A stretch of DNA of 64,000 nt from Hericium rajendrae. Its lineage: Eukaryota; Basidiomycota; Agaricomycetes; Russulales; Hericiaceae. This document shows positions 36,523 through 50,330 of the stretch, in pieces (the stretch's first letter is position 1; every line of letters starts with the position of its first letter). The DNA lies in assembly GCA_033439255.1 (NCBI GenBank), contig CM065883.1:372001-436000 (forward strand), in the 5' to 3' direction. The notes below the pieces were generated by a model. It was not told the DNA's origin, did no database searches, and saw only the letters and a program-made list of their open reading frames with translations. The position numbers and the translations under genes were made by a program.

Positions 36523-37817
36523 TCATTTGAATAAGCATGGGCGAAAGGGAACGCAACGTGCCTTCAATCCCTTGACTATTGCGGAGTCCCTGCTCGCCGG
36601 CGGCGCGTTCTTCCCGAGCTTCTGGCACAGCGTAATAAATTCCGCGTCATAGCTAGAAATCAACCAGACATTCAGCGCCGCAACAACAGAGCCGTACGAG
36701 GGAATACGCACAATTTCGACGACCGATTATCCGACCTGTGCAACAGGTATATAAACCGCGACGCCGCACACCGCATCTCCTCCTCGTCCAGCACATACGT
36801 ATACCTGAGCAGCTCCGACCGAAACAGGCATATCGTCGCGTGCCAGCAGGCTCCCGCCGAATGGGCCCGGCTGGCTGTCCCACACCCAGCGGCTGAGCAC
36901 CATCGGGTCGTGCACGGCGTACGCCGCGCCCGCGCCGCGCGGCAGCGGCGCGGCGACACCGTCCATGTTCAATGGGACGACCCAGCTGCGCTCGTCCGCG
37001 ACCGAGCGCAGGCCCGCGCGCAGCGATGAGCGCCCGCTGAGCAGCATCGAGCGCCGGATGCCGCGCACGGGCGTGAATGCGCCGCCGTACTTGTCGACCG
37101 CGAGGCGCCCGCGCGCCTCATCGTTCGTGCAGACGATCGAGCGGCGCTCTTCGAAGGTCGCGCGCGCGAACAGCGCATAGGCCTTTTCGTAGCTGATGAC
37201 GTTCATGAGACATGCTGTGGAGTGTGCCCGGCGGGACATTTAGATGGTGTTGGGCGAGTGTTGGGGGCACTTACTGGAGTGCGAGCCTATGACGCAGGAG
37301 AAGGGGCACAGGCAGGTGATGATTTCGATTTTGCGGGATTCCGCATTGTCGCCTACTAATTTCTCGAAGAGGATGACGTTGTATACGGGTCCAGGATATG
37401 GTGTGCGGTGAAGCCGCTCGACTCTGGCCTCGGCTGCAAAATCGGATCCTTGATTTGATACGGGCTTGAACTCGTAGCCCGCCGCCATCAGAAACCGGCC
37501 AACCTCTTCCGCGCAGTCCTTGTAGACATAGAGGTCCAAGTCCGCATCTGGATAGACAGTCCTTTCAAAAATTGTAAAGCATTCGAGCCAGAGATGAGAG
37601 TTGCGGTGCGAGCTTGTAAGGAGCGGAAGGCTATTGGATCGGGAAGGAAACGTGAGAGATGTCGGTTGATGTCAAATGCGACGCGGAGGTATGACTTGAC
37701 GATGGCCCGGACGGTGCGGCAGGTCCTCGACATGCGAAGTATAGTTCCTGGAGACGAGAAAGCGAACACGGTGTCGAGTATGACATGATTCGATACAACG
37801 CTCTCTGCGTAAGACAT
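36523..37817 (-). CDS. F-box-like / nucleotidyltransferase-fold protein, with a frame break
   Basis: This belongs to a protein family common and expanded in Agaricomycetes whose function is unknown. The N-terminus (ILDTVFAFSSPGTILRMSRT) looks like a degenerate F-box. It is followed by LISGSNALQF and DADLDLYVYKDCAEEVGRFL, resembling a nucleotidyltransferase GS...DxD core. Then come CLMNVISYEKAYALFARATF and SWVVPLNMDG. Between ALQF and the DLDLY segment the reading frame jumps: the sequence has five T (minus strand, 37567-37571), while six would give the family-typical QFFERTVYPDADLDLY. This is either a real frameshift (a pseudogene) or an assembly indel. The last exons are uncertain; an intron near 36740-36760 probably leads to VVAALNVWLISSYDAEF. 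Confidence 0.6.
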
Positions 37818-39786
37818 ATTGGACGATGATTTCAGCTTTCCAGAGCGCTAGACCTGTAGTTCGTGTATTGCTGCGGCGTTGGCTGCAGCCCTATTCCAAA
37901 CTATATAGCAAGACGCTCGTGAGGACCGCGCACATATCTTGGATGGGAAACGACTAACCTTTCATAGGAAACGCATCATGGACATTATGAGAGCATGTCA
38001 GAGGGGAAGAGCGCCTTGCTGGTCCAGCCACGATGGAAACTTGGATGGAGAGCTATTATAAGCAGGAACGCAGTCAAGCTTGGGAAAGTTGCCAATGCTA
38101 GCAGATAAGATCAACTTCTGACAGGATAAGATCGTCAATAATGCAGGCGTCGGCAAGGCTCTGGCAAATCGTCATGAAAAACAAGCAGCAGAGCGGATTG
38201 GTGACCGATCTGTACTAACTTGATGAGATCTAGAAGCATCTGAGGTTGTTCAACGGTTCTGTGGAATAGCCGAATCGTTGAATGACAAAACGGACCCTAC
38301 GTACGGTTCCGGCTAATCTCCGTTGCTGACCAGTGGCCTCAGTCGATCGAACGATTGTCTTCTGTCTGAGGTCAGCTACGGTGGTTACCTCCCCCAAATT
38401 TTTTTCCAATTTTTTTTTTCTTTTTGAAACTAATGTATGTATGTAGCATCGGCAGAGCCAGAGGTCGCTGCGTGGATGTGGAATGGCTCCTTCCTCCGTT
38501 CCATCACCCTACGCGGTCCTAAGTTCGTTGCGATCACGTCCGCCAAAGGTGCCAGATGCATCGCCCTCGCGCTCGTTACCCCACGTGGAACAGAGACACA
38601 TTCGCCATCGGCGCTCGATGGGTGGTCTGCCAGAGTACCTACATACCAGTTGTGCGCTGCTGCTGTCGACCAGTTCAAATGTGTTGAGTTGTGCTTCACG
38701 TACTCGTTTCTGGTGCGGTTAACAGCGAATTGTCAACGCTGGTGCCAGTAAAGCTTAGCACAGTGCGCATGCATCGCGCGCGCCGACAGTCGCGATGCCA
38801 AAGTTCCTAGGGACATGCTATTTTGGCAGATAAAGTGATAGGCACAGGTACGCGCCGCAAACACTGTAACAGACAGGTAGAGCCATAGGAGCCCAATGGT
38901 ATCCCCTCAGGGTAATATTGGATAACAAATGGAGACACTCGTACTGATGAGCGACATTCAGGCGCCGTTTTGACAGCCGCGGACTGTCACAAGGAAACAA
39001 CTAAAGGATGACTTTCTACCACTCTCAGTTCTTACCGATTTATCCACAGACAGTGCCAGCACCTCCCTCGAGCTCGCCCCGCGAGGGTGATAGACACATT
39101 TGCGCCACTGGCGCTCGGGATTGAGGTTTGATGAACGACATTCACCAGATGTAACTCTTAGTTCTTACCTGTTTAACCACAGGCAGTGCCAACACCTGTC
39201 ATTGGCGCCCGGATTGAGGTGTGTCAGAGTAAGTGTCAACCATCGATCATGGACAGGGAAGTCCAGGTCGAGTGAAAAGGATGGTTCTGGAGGGACGGAA
39301 GATCCGCTTGGTGGGCTCGCGAATCCGCGACACTTATACTGTACGTATACGTACTCTGGGCTGAGGCTGTCACAACGACAAGGATATAAGAACGATATAC
39401 TCATCTCACTAACACTGAAGAGTAGGCCTACTGCGTATCCGTAAAATACAGTCCGTCATGGAGACACTGCACAAATTCGTCAGCAAATCCCAATTATTCA
39501 CATGAGACTGAATGACCGTCATGAAGGCGTCGTCTAGTTACGTTGTGGTAATAATCTGTATGCTAATTAAGGCATACGGGATGGGTAATACTGGCAGAAA
39601 AAGTGCATGCAGATTATGGTACTTGGGTATGAAGTAAGGTTGTCCAAAGACGATGCATTGTCCGTACGACGTCCGATATGCAATGTCTGAGATAATCGAA
39701 AGTCCGTTGCTAAAGAGTGTACCACAAAGCAACGACAGAGCGATGATACGAGAAATGTAGTGAAGGGTATGCCAAACAAGCCTATC
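37818..39786. other. 2-kb gene-poor stretch
   Basis: No protein-like frame was recognised. It contains a T-rich run at 38399-38425 and an imperfect local duplication at 38946-39220. Short frames near 38430-38750 overlap on both strands and have no family pattern. Confidence 0.45.
38946..39220. repeat. Imperfect tandem duplication
   Basis: Unit A (38946-39127) and unit B (39130-39220) share three blocks in the same order. The first is GATGAGCGACATTCA versus GATGAACGACATTCA. The second is a 42-nt core (39022-39063 versus 39155-39196) with 36 of 42 bases identical by hand alignment. The third is a GGCGCTCGGGATTGAGGT / GGCGCCCGGATTGAGGT block. Unit A is longer because of an insertion before and after the core. 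Confidence 0.7.
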
Positions 39787-43131
<3,345 letters not shown>

Positions 43132-43929
43132 TCAGTAATGTAACAAGCACTGAATGCACCACTTCCGATGTATGCGTACTGACTTTCGCCGCAACACACA
43201 CCACAGCATGTCAGCACTGCAGTCCACAAACAGGCAGCAGTGTCCAGTCGGGCCCCACGGCGACTGGCTACTAGAAGCGCACCTCATCAGCTGGGGATCC
43301 CTTTGACACATCACGACGTTCAACGTCAGACTCGAGAACTGGAATCGTGCGTGAGCAGCGAAGCGCGCGACGAAAGGCAAAACACGTACGCCATTTCCAG
43401 TGTGAACACGTCCGCACGCTCGGCAATGAACATGTCAGTTGCCTGCCCAATGTATTCCTGCTCCCACTTTAGCATCATATCCCGGCTCGTCGCCACGCTC
43501 TTCCAGTGCGTGGCCCTGTTCAACATAGCGCGCAGCCCGTCGAGCCACTCGCGCTTCCCATTCGTCAGCACGTACACGCGGTTGAGCCCCTTGCCTGTGG
43601 GTGAGTTGTGCACCATCATGACCTCCACCACGGTCTCATCGATTTTGGGAAAGCCGTGCTTGAGCACCTCCGCATGCCCCGCCAGCATCAGGTTGTCGTT
43701 CGCTGCTGGGCAGCGGTGGCTCGAAGCGGTCGACGAACTCGGGCATCTCGTTGAAACCCTGGAAGCACGAATGGTAGCCCGCGAGCAGGCTGCAGTGCTC
43801 CTCTAAGTCACTGCGATGAATGTACAGTGCGAGCAGCGCGTGCAGGCGGTAAGTTGCACAGTATACAGGGAGGACAAGATCTTGAGACGCGTCGCGTCGA
43901 ACAGAGTACAGTAGGTCGCCGCGCATCAC
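43132..43929 (-). pseudogene. O-fucosyltransferase-like glycosyltransferase fragment, frameshifted
   Basis: This resembles, from memory, an Agaricomycete family with a GDP-fucose O-fucosyltransferase-like fold. Recognisable parts run in order. First is a degenerate HxRxD segment (LYIHRSDLEEHCSLLAGYHS). Then come FNEMPEFVDRFEPP and, in another frame, HGFPKIDETVVEVMMVHNSP. RVYVLTNGKREWLDGLRAML and EQEYIGQATDMFIAERADVF follow. After an intron near 43335-43385, FSSLTLNVV ends the homology. At least one single-base frame change is needed at about 43710-43735. The expected N-terminal domain is absent upstream. The family assignment is moderate; the broken state is clear. Confidence 0.5.
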
Positions 43930-44414
43930 GTGAAGTCATCCGAAAAAGGATATGGCGCGCGTCCTAGTAATTCAAACCCAGATCGACCGGTCTGTCTACG
44001 ACAGATTGCTCGCCTTTCTATGTCTAGACAGACGGTCACCGGTCTAGTCCGGTGTGGCCGCACTCTCCGTCATGCTTATGGTGCTGCTACTGCATGTCGT
44101 TGTGCGTGTTGATTCATTTTGGCCATTGCGAGTATGATATGGGCCTCTATAGCCGAGATATGGATGCTGCACAGAAAACGCGCGCAACACTTGCTGAAAA
44201 TATGCCATGATCTCTTCCTAGAGGTCAGTGAGCGCATCGTATGAGTCTGACATGCCTGCCATGTACTGGCGTCAGGCAGAAGCCTACTGTGATGACTGTA
44301 GGTCGTCCATATTGGCGAGCATCAACCCAGAACTCGGCAGGTTCGTAAGTTTAATGCGACCTGGAGCTCCTTGTTAACGTCGCGCACTGATGCCTCTCGG
44401 ATGAACCCATGAGG
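43930..44414. other. Spacer within the pseudogene pocket
   Basis: No continuous frame matches the missing N-terminus of the neighbouring glycosyltransferase fragment or more of the fatty acid synthase fragment. Nothing else seen. Confidence 0.4.
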
Positions 44415-44765
44415 GTCAATGGAAACGGATAATAAAAATCACGCCACCTTGCGAGCTCCAAAACGGGTGCTGCCGCAGTCTGGAACAACGCGGCGAGCAC
44501 ATACCGTGACGGTGACCTTGGGCATCGAGCTGAGCCATGGACAGGCGCCGCGAGGTGATTGTTCGTTGTCCATGTGCAACTCCAAGTCCTCGAGCGAAAT
44601 ACCCACGACAATCCAGATGGACGTCGGCATGCCACCTCAACCACATCCTCGACGATGGTCGACTCGAGCGCGAGCACAGAGAACGCCTGCTGACCGTGCA
44701 GACCCATCAAGAACAGCCAGCGCAAACCTTCGAATGCGTTCACGACCGTCTTGGCGCTCGCTTAT
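44415..44765 (-). pseudogene. Fatty acid synthase beta-subunit fragment
   Basis: The segment reads like the starter acyltransferase (SAT) domain of fungal FAS beta subunits. In order: VVNAFEGLRWLFLMGLHGQQ then AFSVLALESTIVEDVVE, a frame change, then GMPTSIWIVVGISLEDLELH, then WLSSMPKVTVT, VVPDCGSTRFGARKVA. Intact fungal FAS reads LFFxGLRGQEAFPVLALEPSIVED, G(V/M)PTPMLSI.GLSLKDLE, SLHNGPKAFVVTGP, ..LRKVRAPSGLDQ. Only about 110 codons of a roughly 2,000-residue protein remain, with at least one frameshift and no catalytic residues in this piece. It is best explained as a decayed duplicate fragment. Confidence 0.65.
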
Positions 44766-45172
44766 CATCGAACAATACAAGTTGAATGTCTGAAGATGAG
44801 TTACATCGGCATACTTTGGTTTACTTTGGCCTCTCCAGCTTAAACACTCAGACAGATGTTTGCTTTTCAAGCTTAGAGACTCACAAGGATATGTCTCGTA
44901 GCGAGGGAATATTCGGTTCCGTCATCCTTGTCTGTTGCAGCTGAAACATGGACCAAGCGATTCTGGAATGCAGACCGAGTAGTTCGACAGTAGCTTCACC
45001 TTGAGATTCAAGAGATGAGAGCACGAACCGCTACAAACAGCGCTAAATGCGCAGAACTCATTGGGGCACGTCAGCTATATTGAAGTGAAATATCCTGATC
45101 TCCCTCATCTAAACAGACAAGCTACAATCCCAAGCAACGTCTCCTCCCCATCGAGAGGGTCTGATTGACTCA
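44766..45172. other. Spacer downstream of RBM42
   Basis: About 400 bp holding the RBM42 3' end. Nothing else recognised. Confidence 0.45.
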
Positions 45173-45977
45173 CTAGTAAGGCTTCTTTCTGCTGTCCTTC
45201 AAACCCTTCTCTAGCTGCCGAGCCTTGCGGTGGCCGATTTCCACAGGTCGAATTGCGGTCGAATCTGCCTTCTTCAGCTTGATTGGGCGATTGCCTACGT
45301 ATTTACCTAAGGCACGGTGAGCATACTGACGATAAAGTAGTTTTGAACGCAAGACTCACCGTCCATCTCCTTCCAAGCTCTCAAGAAGTCTTCCGGGTCG
45401 GAAAAGGCCACAAACCCGTATTTCGCCTGAGTTTCTTTGTCAGAAATATGCCAAGGTAAGCGATAGGGAAAACGTACCTTCTGACTCAATCTATCTCGGA
45501 TGACACGGGCTTTTTGGAATGATGGATATTTGTTGAATGCATTCGAGAGCACGTCGTCCGAGACATCGTTGCTCAGGTCACCAACGAAGAGACGAAACCA
45601 TGCTAAAAAAACATTGAGTGAAAATAAACACCAGATATAAAGTGACACTTACAAGGATTCCACTCCAAAAGTGTCTGATCTTCCCAGACTTTGCCACCTC
45701 CTTTACGGAGGACCGTCACTCTCTTCCCGCCCTTTGCCAACTTTCCACCTGCGCCACCCCTCTTATCAATCATAGCACCAGGAACATACACGCTCTGCTG
45801 GGCGAGGATTCCGACGTCGTATTCATAAGCATTAGCAGGAACCGGCGCACTGTGCGAGGATGAACCCGAGGGCTGATACATGGGGCCCTGATAGGGCTGA
45901 TGGTAGGGGTTCACATCGGTGGACGCTTGTTGCTGTTGGTAGTACTGTTGGTAGTACTGAGACGAAGATGGGTCCAT
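45173..45977 (-). CDS. RBM42-like RNA-binding protein
   Basis: This RRM protein of the RBM42 family is associated with mRNA metabolism and splicing in animals and plants. The N-terminus is Gln/Tyr/Pro-rich (MDPSSSQYYQQYYQQQQ), followed by a basic segment (KLAKGGKRVTVLRKGGGKVW). The RRM runs WFRLFVGDLSNDVSDDVL, SFQKARVIRDRLSQKAKYGF and VAFSDPEDFLRAWKEMDGKY, with two or three short introns removed. The C-terminus continues VGNRPIKLKKADSTAIRP and ends KDSRKKPY. VGNRPIKL plus a basic tail is typical of RBM42. It is divergent from RPL5. Confidence 0.9.
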
Positions 45978-46220
45978 TTCAGAGGGCTTAACGTTACAGG
46001 AGGTAGAGTTTGGTGCAAGGCGGAAACGACGACGATGGAGGTCGGAGACAGGCGACTTCACTGCGCTTCAGGCCTTACATAAGCTGCGTGCCGCGCCACA
46101 GTGCAGACTACTGACGCAACAACCATGACGTAATCATACTAAACAGGACCAAACTAGCTCCGCGAACTTTGTACTGTCAACAACGGAAACGTACCCATCA
46201 AACCCCTCCGGTCCCTCAAG
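45978..46220. promoter_or_regulatory. Divergent RBM42 / RPL5 promoter region
   Basis: The region between the RBM42 ATG and the RPL5 leader intron must contain both promoters. No TATA word is evident. The RPL5 first exon is probably the stretch ending CCCTCAAG at 46220. Confidence 0.45.
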
Positions 46221-46404
46221 GTGAGTTTTCAGAACAATATATGCAGAATGGACGTCTAGAGTACTGTTGGACGACATTGTGTGTTTGCGGGGTGGTCAGA
46301 ATGGCCAGAATCTGGTGGATGGGTCGTGCACACTTCGGATGTGGTCTTGCTGAGATATCTTGGATGTCGCATGATCTGCTACAGAGAGCTAATTGACATT
46401 CCAG
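46221..46404 (+). other. 5'-UTR intron of RPL5
   Basis: A good donor (AAG/GTGAGT at 46221) and an acceptor CCAG ending at 46404 bound a 184-nt intron. The acceptor directly abuts the RPL5 ATG (46405). Long first introns near the start are common in ribosomal protein genes. There is no in-frame coding upstream. Confidence 0.6.
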
Positions 46405-47529
46405 ATGCCGTTCGTCAAAAAGGTCAAGTCCGACGCCTACTTCTCTCGCTTCCAGGTCAAGTACCGCAGGCGGAGAGAAGGGAAGACCGATTGTGAGTCA
46501 GTCAAATGGGATTTAAGTGACACACACTGATTGCAAGCTCTTTAAGACTACGCTCGCAAGCGGTTGATCACCCAGGCGAAGAACAAGTAGTATGTATTCT
46601 TCTGTGACTGGTCCAACGCGGAAACTAAAGTCTGGGCAGCAATGCACCCAAATACCGCCTGGTGGTCCGCTTCACCAACAAGGAAGTCATTGCTCAGATC
46701 ATCTATGCCCGCCTCCAGGGTGACTTTGTTCTCGCTGCCGCCCGCTCCCGCGAGCTTCCGCGATACGGCATCAACCACGGTTTGACCAACTGGACCGCCG
46801 GTATGTATTTTCTTGATCCTCTACAGTCCACAATGAGCTGATCACGGCTATCAGCTTACGCTACTGGTCTTTTGGTCGCCCGTCGTGCTTTGACGAAGAT
46901 CGGTCTTGCGGATAAGTATGAGGGTGTTGCTGAGCCTGATGGCACCATCAGCATGATCGAGACACCTGACGAGGAGGATGCCCCAAGACCATTCAAGTGC
47001 TACCTTGATGTCGGTCTCAGGCGCACATCAACCGGTTCCCGTGTCTTTGGTGCCCTGAAGGGTGCCAGTGATGGCGGGATCTTCATTCCCCACAACGAGA
47101 AGCGCTTCCCCGGTTATGACCCCGAGGGCAAGGAGCTTGACGCTGAAGTTTTGAAGAAGTACATCTTCGGCGGTCACGTTGCGGAGTACATGGAGAGCTT
47201 GGAGGAGGAAGATGACGAGCGGTATGTCTTGTTCTATCTCGTTTGAGGCTTGTCGCTGACCTTTTTTTCTCAGCTTCAAGAAGCAGTTCTCCACTTATCT
47301 TGCTGACGGCATCGGCTCCGATGATATTGAGGAGATCTACACCAACGCATACGCTGCCATCCGTGAGGACCCCACTTTCAAACCCACGGAGAAGACCAAG
47401 GACTGGAAGGCGGAGACCTTGAAGTTCAAGACCCACCGTCTTACATACGAGCAGCGCAAAGCCAAGATCCAGGAAAAGATCGAGGCGTTCAAGTCAGGTG
47501 CGGCTGCTGTCGAGGAGGACGAGGAGTAG
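46405..47529 (+). CDS. RPL5: 60S ribosomal protein L5 (uL18)
   Basis: This large-subunit ribosomal protein binds 5S rRNA and enters assembly with L11. The start [20 protein letters not shown] follows directly after a leader intron. The RPL5 signature follows: [20 protein letters not shown] then [60 protein letters not shown] and [20 protein letters not shown]. The tail is [20 protein letters not shown]. Introns fall after KTD, KNK, WTA and DDER. Length (about 300 aa) matches other eukaryotes. Codons are strongly C-ending, as expected for high expression. Confidence 0.97.
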
Positions 47530-47970
47530 ATGGCGCATTTTCGACTCGCATTATTATGTATCTCCCACATTCCTGCATGCTTTGTCCATGTCGATGCTAA
47601 AAATCATGACACATGTTATGTTCATCGCCTTGCTTCCGGTTCGATGAACTTCCTGCTTGCAGTCGTTTCTGAAATAGACTTGGGATATGCGATGCACCTG
47701 CGATCACAGCCAGCTGCTGAGGCTCGACGTTCGAAAATGACGGGCTAACCCAAAGCAATTTAAGCCATGGATGCATATAGTTTGAGCGCTATATCGGACG
47801 AAGAATGTGAAACGTCTACGGATCTGCCAATGCCCTCTGTATCGATTCTCGTATCCATACAAAGAAAGGAGTCTGCCCAGCGGTGAATGTCTCGGTATCA
47901 GTCTTCGTATGCCGGTCTTTCCGGGCGAGGCGAGAGACAGAACACTGAATGATAGAAGTATCTCCGTAGC
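47530..47970. other. Convergent spacer RPL5 / MED17
   Basis: 440 bp between two stop codons on opposite strands, presumably 3' untranslated regions. No coding signal. Confidence 0.5.
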
Positions 47971-50061
47971 TTATGCGGAAATTCCTGAGAGCAGCTTCAT
48001 TAGCGCTAACATGCGGCAATAGGACACCGCTGCGACGCACATGACACAACCTTCCCACTTCCCTACGCTGCGCCCGACCAGAAGGTCTACGAACCATACG
48101 CCATTCATTTGATTAGACGCATCTCTTCCCACCTCACAGATTCGTTGCAGAAGGCATTGTTCAATCTCATCGTGCAACAACTGCACAAGCTGAGTGATGG
48201 ATGATACTTGCAAGGTGGCTTGAGACATATGTGCAGTCAGAGATGATGGTGAATGAAACGTAAAACGCAGGGTGCGGCTGCAGGAGAGCGACCACTCAAA
48301 ATCAAATATTGGAGTAGAAGGCGATGGGGAGTACCTATTGTCGACGCGAATAATGGCTTCGCCGCCCACGCGACCCTCCCCGCCTTCTCCTAGCAATCGG
48401 ACAAGCTCCTCGCCGGTCTCGCCTACGGCATTGAACCGAAACTTCGTAGGAACACCGGCAGCTCGCAGCCCAGTGACGATTTTCTGCATTTCGCGCTTGA
48501 TTCTTTTGCAGAACATATGGTATTGCAGCAGATCGATGACAGTCTGTAGAATGAGAGGGGCGCGACTCGGCAGGCCATCCGCTTTGCGACTTCCGGACCC
48601 AGCAAGTCTCTGCATCTTGGCGTATGAGTGCGATCGTAGTAGAAGAATATGAAGAAGCGAGTAGATGAGATTGCACGTAGCCTGCCCAACGACATCTTCA
48701 GTAGCCTCGTAGGCAGACTGGTCAACTGTAGTCTCGTCCATCTAATCAATTAAATAAGATGACAATCCCTGAAACATGATCAGGATGCTGATAAAACATA
48801 CCAATTCCAAGCGTAGTTCAGTGTCCTGAGCCACTTCAATAACAACCAAACGCTCTGAAACTCGGGCGGATGTTGTAGGCAGGTTGCCAGCGTCTCGTAT
48901 CAAGGCGGAGAAAACTTCCTGTTCCACGATTTCGCGCTGCGCATGTCGTAGCATTCCATCAAGTGAATCTGCATCTTCCTTGGACAGTTGATTATATGAG
49001 ACGTGCTCCTTCCCTTCGGGATCAATTGTTTTCAGAGAGATACGAAGTGCGGTCTTCTGTCTGTTAGGAAACACGATGGAATCCAAGGAGAGGTCTAGAG
49101 ATGCCAGACGGCCCAACGCCCTTCGCCGAAAAACGGGGGGTGCTATAGGTTATTTAGTTAGCGGCCATTTGATACAAAGCACCGAGGACATACACTCCTC
49201 CAATCCATACGAAATCAAGAAATCCTTGGTCGTTTTATCGGCGCCTCTGCCCGTAGGTGCCCCATAAGGTAAAGGTGCGGGAACGAGGCCCCAATTCCTT
49301 CGTCTGATTCTGAGGGCATCCATCCAGTAACGATCTGATAGTTCACATCCCCGGTCGACACTTTCCGCGGCAGATTTAAATAGATTTGCAGCCTTTCTCA
49401 GAGCTTCGTCCTTTCCACCTACAGCTAACTGGGCATTGAAGGCTTGGACAGATGGGATGGCTGGCGGCCGGGAGACGAGAGAAGAAGTCAAGCCGGTAGG
49501 CAAGGGAATGGATGGCACGGTTTCAATCGGAGCAGCAGGAGCACTGTAAGAAAGGAACATAGCTAGAACATCTCTGGCTAGAGACATCTCTCCTAGAGCT
49601 ATGCTGAGAAAAAGGTAAAACAACTCGATTACATGCTGAAGATGTTTGCTCACTGCAGTTGCGGAAGAATCTCCATACGCATTCGATGAAGCTCTTCCGG
49701 CGTCATGTTTTCATGAGACTCGAGGGCTTCATCAGCCTCTGTGTCTTGGACCTCAACTCTGATGTCCTGCAACGCCTTGCTTGTGCGCCGTTGCTCGACA
49801 TCCTGTTCGAAAAAGTCAAGCCCTCTTTCTTGGAATAATCTCCTCAAATGATCTCCGAGTTTTGCGCCAGGGCTTTCCTGCCTTATAAACGGCCGTTATG
49901 AGATTTGATAAACTAAAAAATGACCTGGCAACGTACGGTTCGTAGATGTACTCGCCATCTGGTAGGATATCTAGCACGTTGCGGATGGCTGCTCCATGGT
50001 CATCTTTGTAAGGCCTTTCAAGAGATAGCTTCAGTTGCTTCCAATCTGAATCGGACGTCAT
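47971..50061 (-). CDS. MED17: Mediator subunit 17 (Med17/Srb4)
   Basis: Med17 is a head-module subunit of Mediator that bridges activators and RNA polymerase II. The N-terminus reads KLSLERPYKDDHGAAIRNVL then DILPDGEYIYEP, and after an intron ESPGAKLGDHLRRLFQERGL then DFFEQD. These are the most conserved Med17 segments. Then come MTPEELHRMRMEILPQL, ALGEMSLARDVLAMFLS and DRYWMDALRIRRRNWGLVPA. The middle contains DLSLDSIVFPNRQKTALRIS, and the C-terminal part has ICEVGRDASNQMNGVWFVDL. Several introns are needed; the last coding part (about 47971-48110) is less certain. It is divergent from the Zn2Cys6 gene with about 270 bp between starts. Confidence 0.88.
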
Positions 50062-50330
50062 GAGAGCTGGTGAAATGTCTGATATTTTGGAGACCTGATC
50101 AGACGCTGCAGCGCAGTGATGTCGATAAGCAGCAGCGAAATATAGCTGAAACAGAATGTGCGGGGCGTGGCAAGATTACACACAGACCGTGGCGCCTAGA
50201 GGAGTCAGATTGACTAAGCGCCCGCTGCGTATGATGCCTACTCTCTTGACACTCCATCCATTTGTCAAATTTGCATCGTGCTCCAGACCACCATATCTCA
50301 TTGACTGGCAGTCTGGATGACCTTTGGCTT

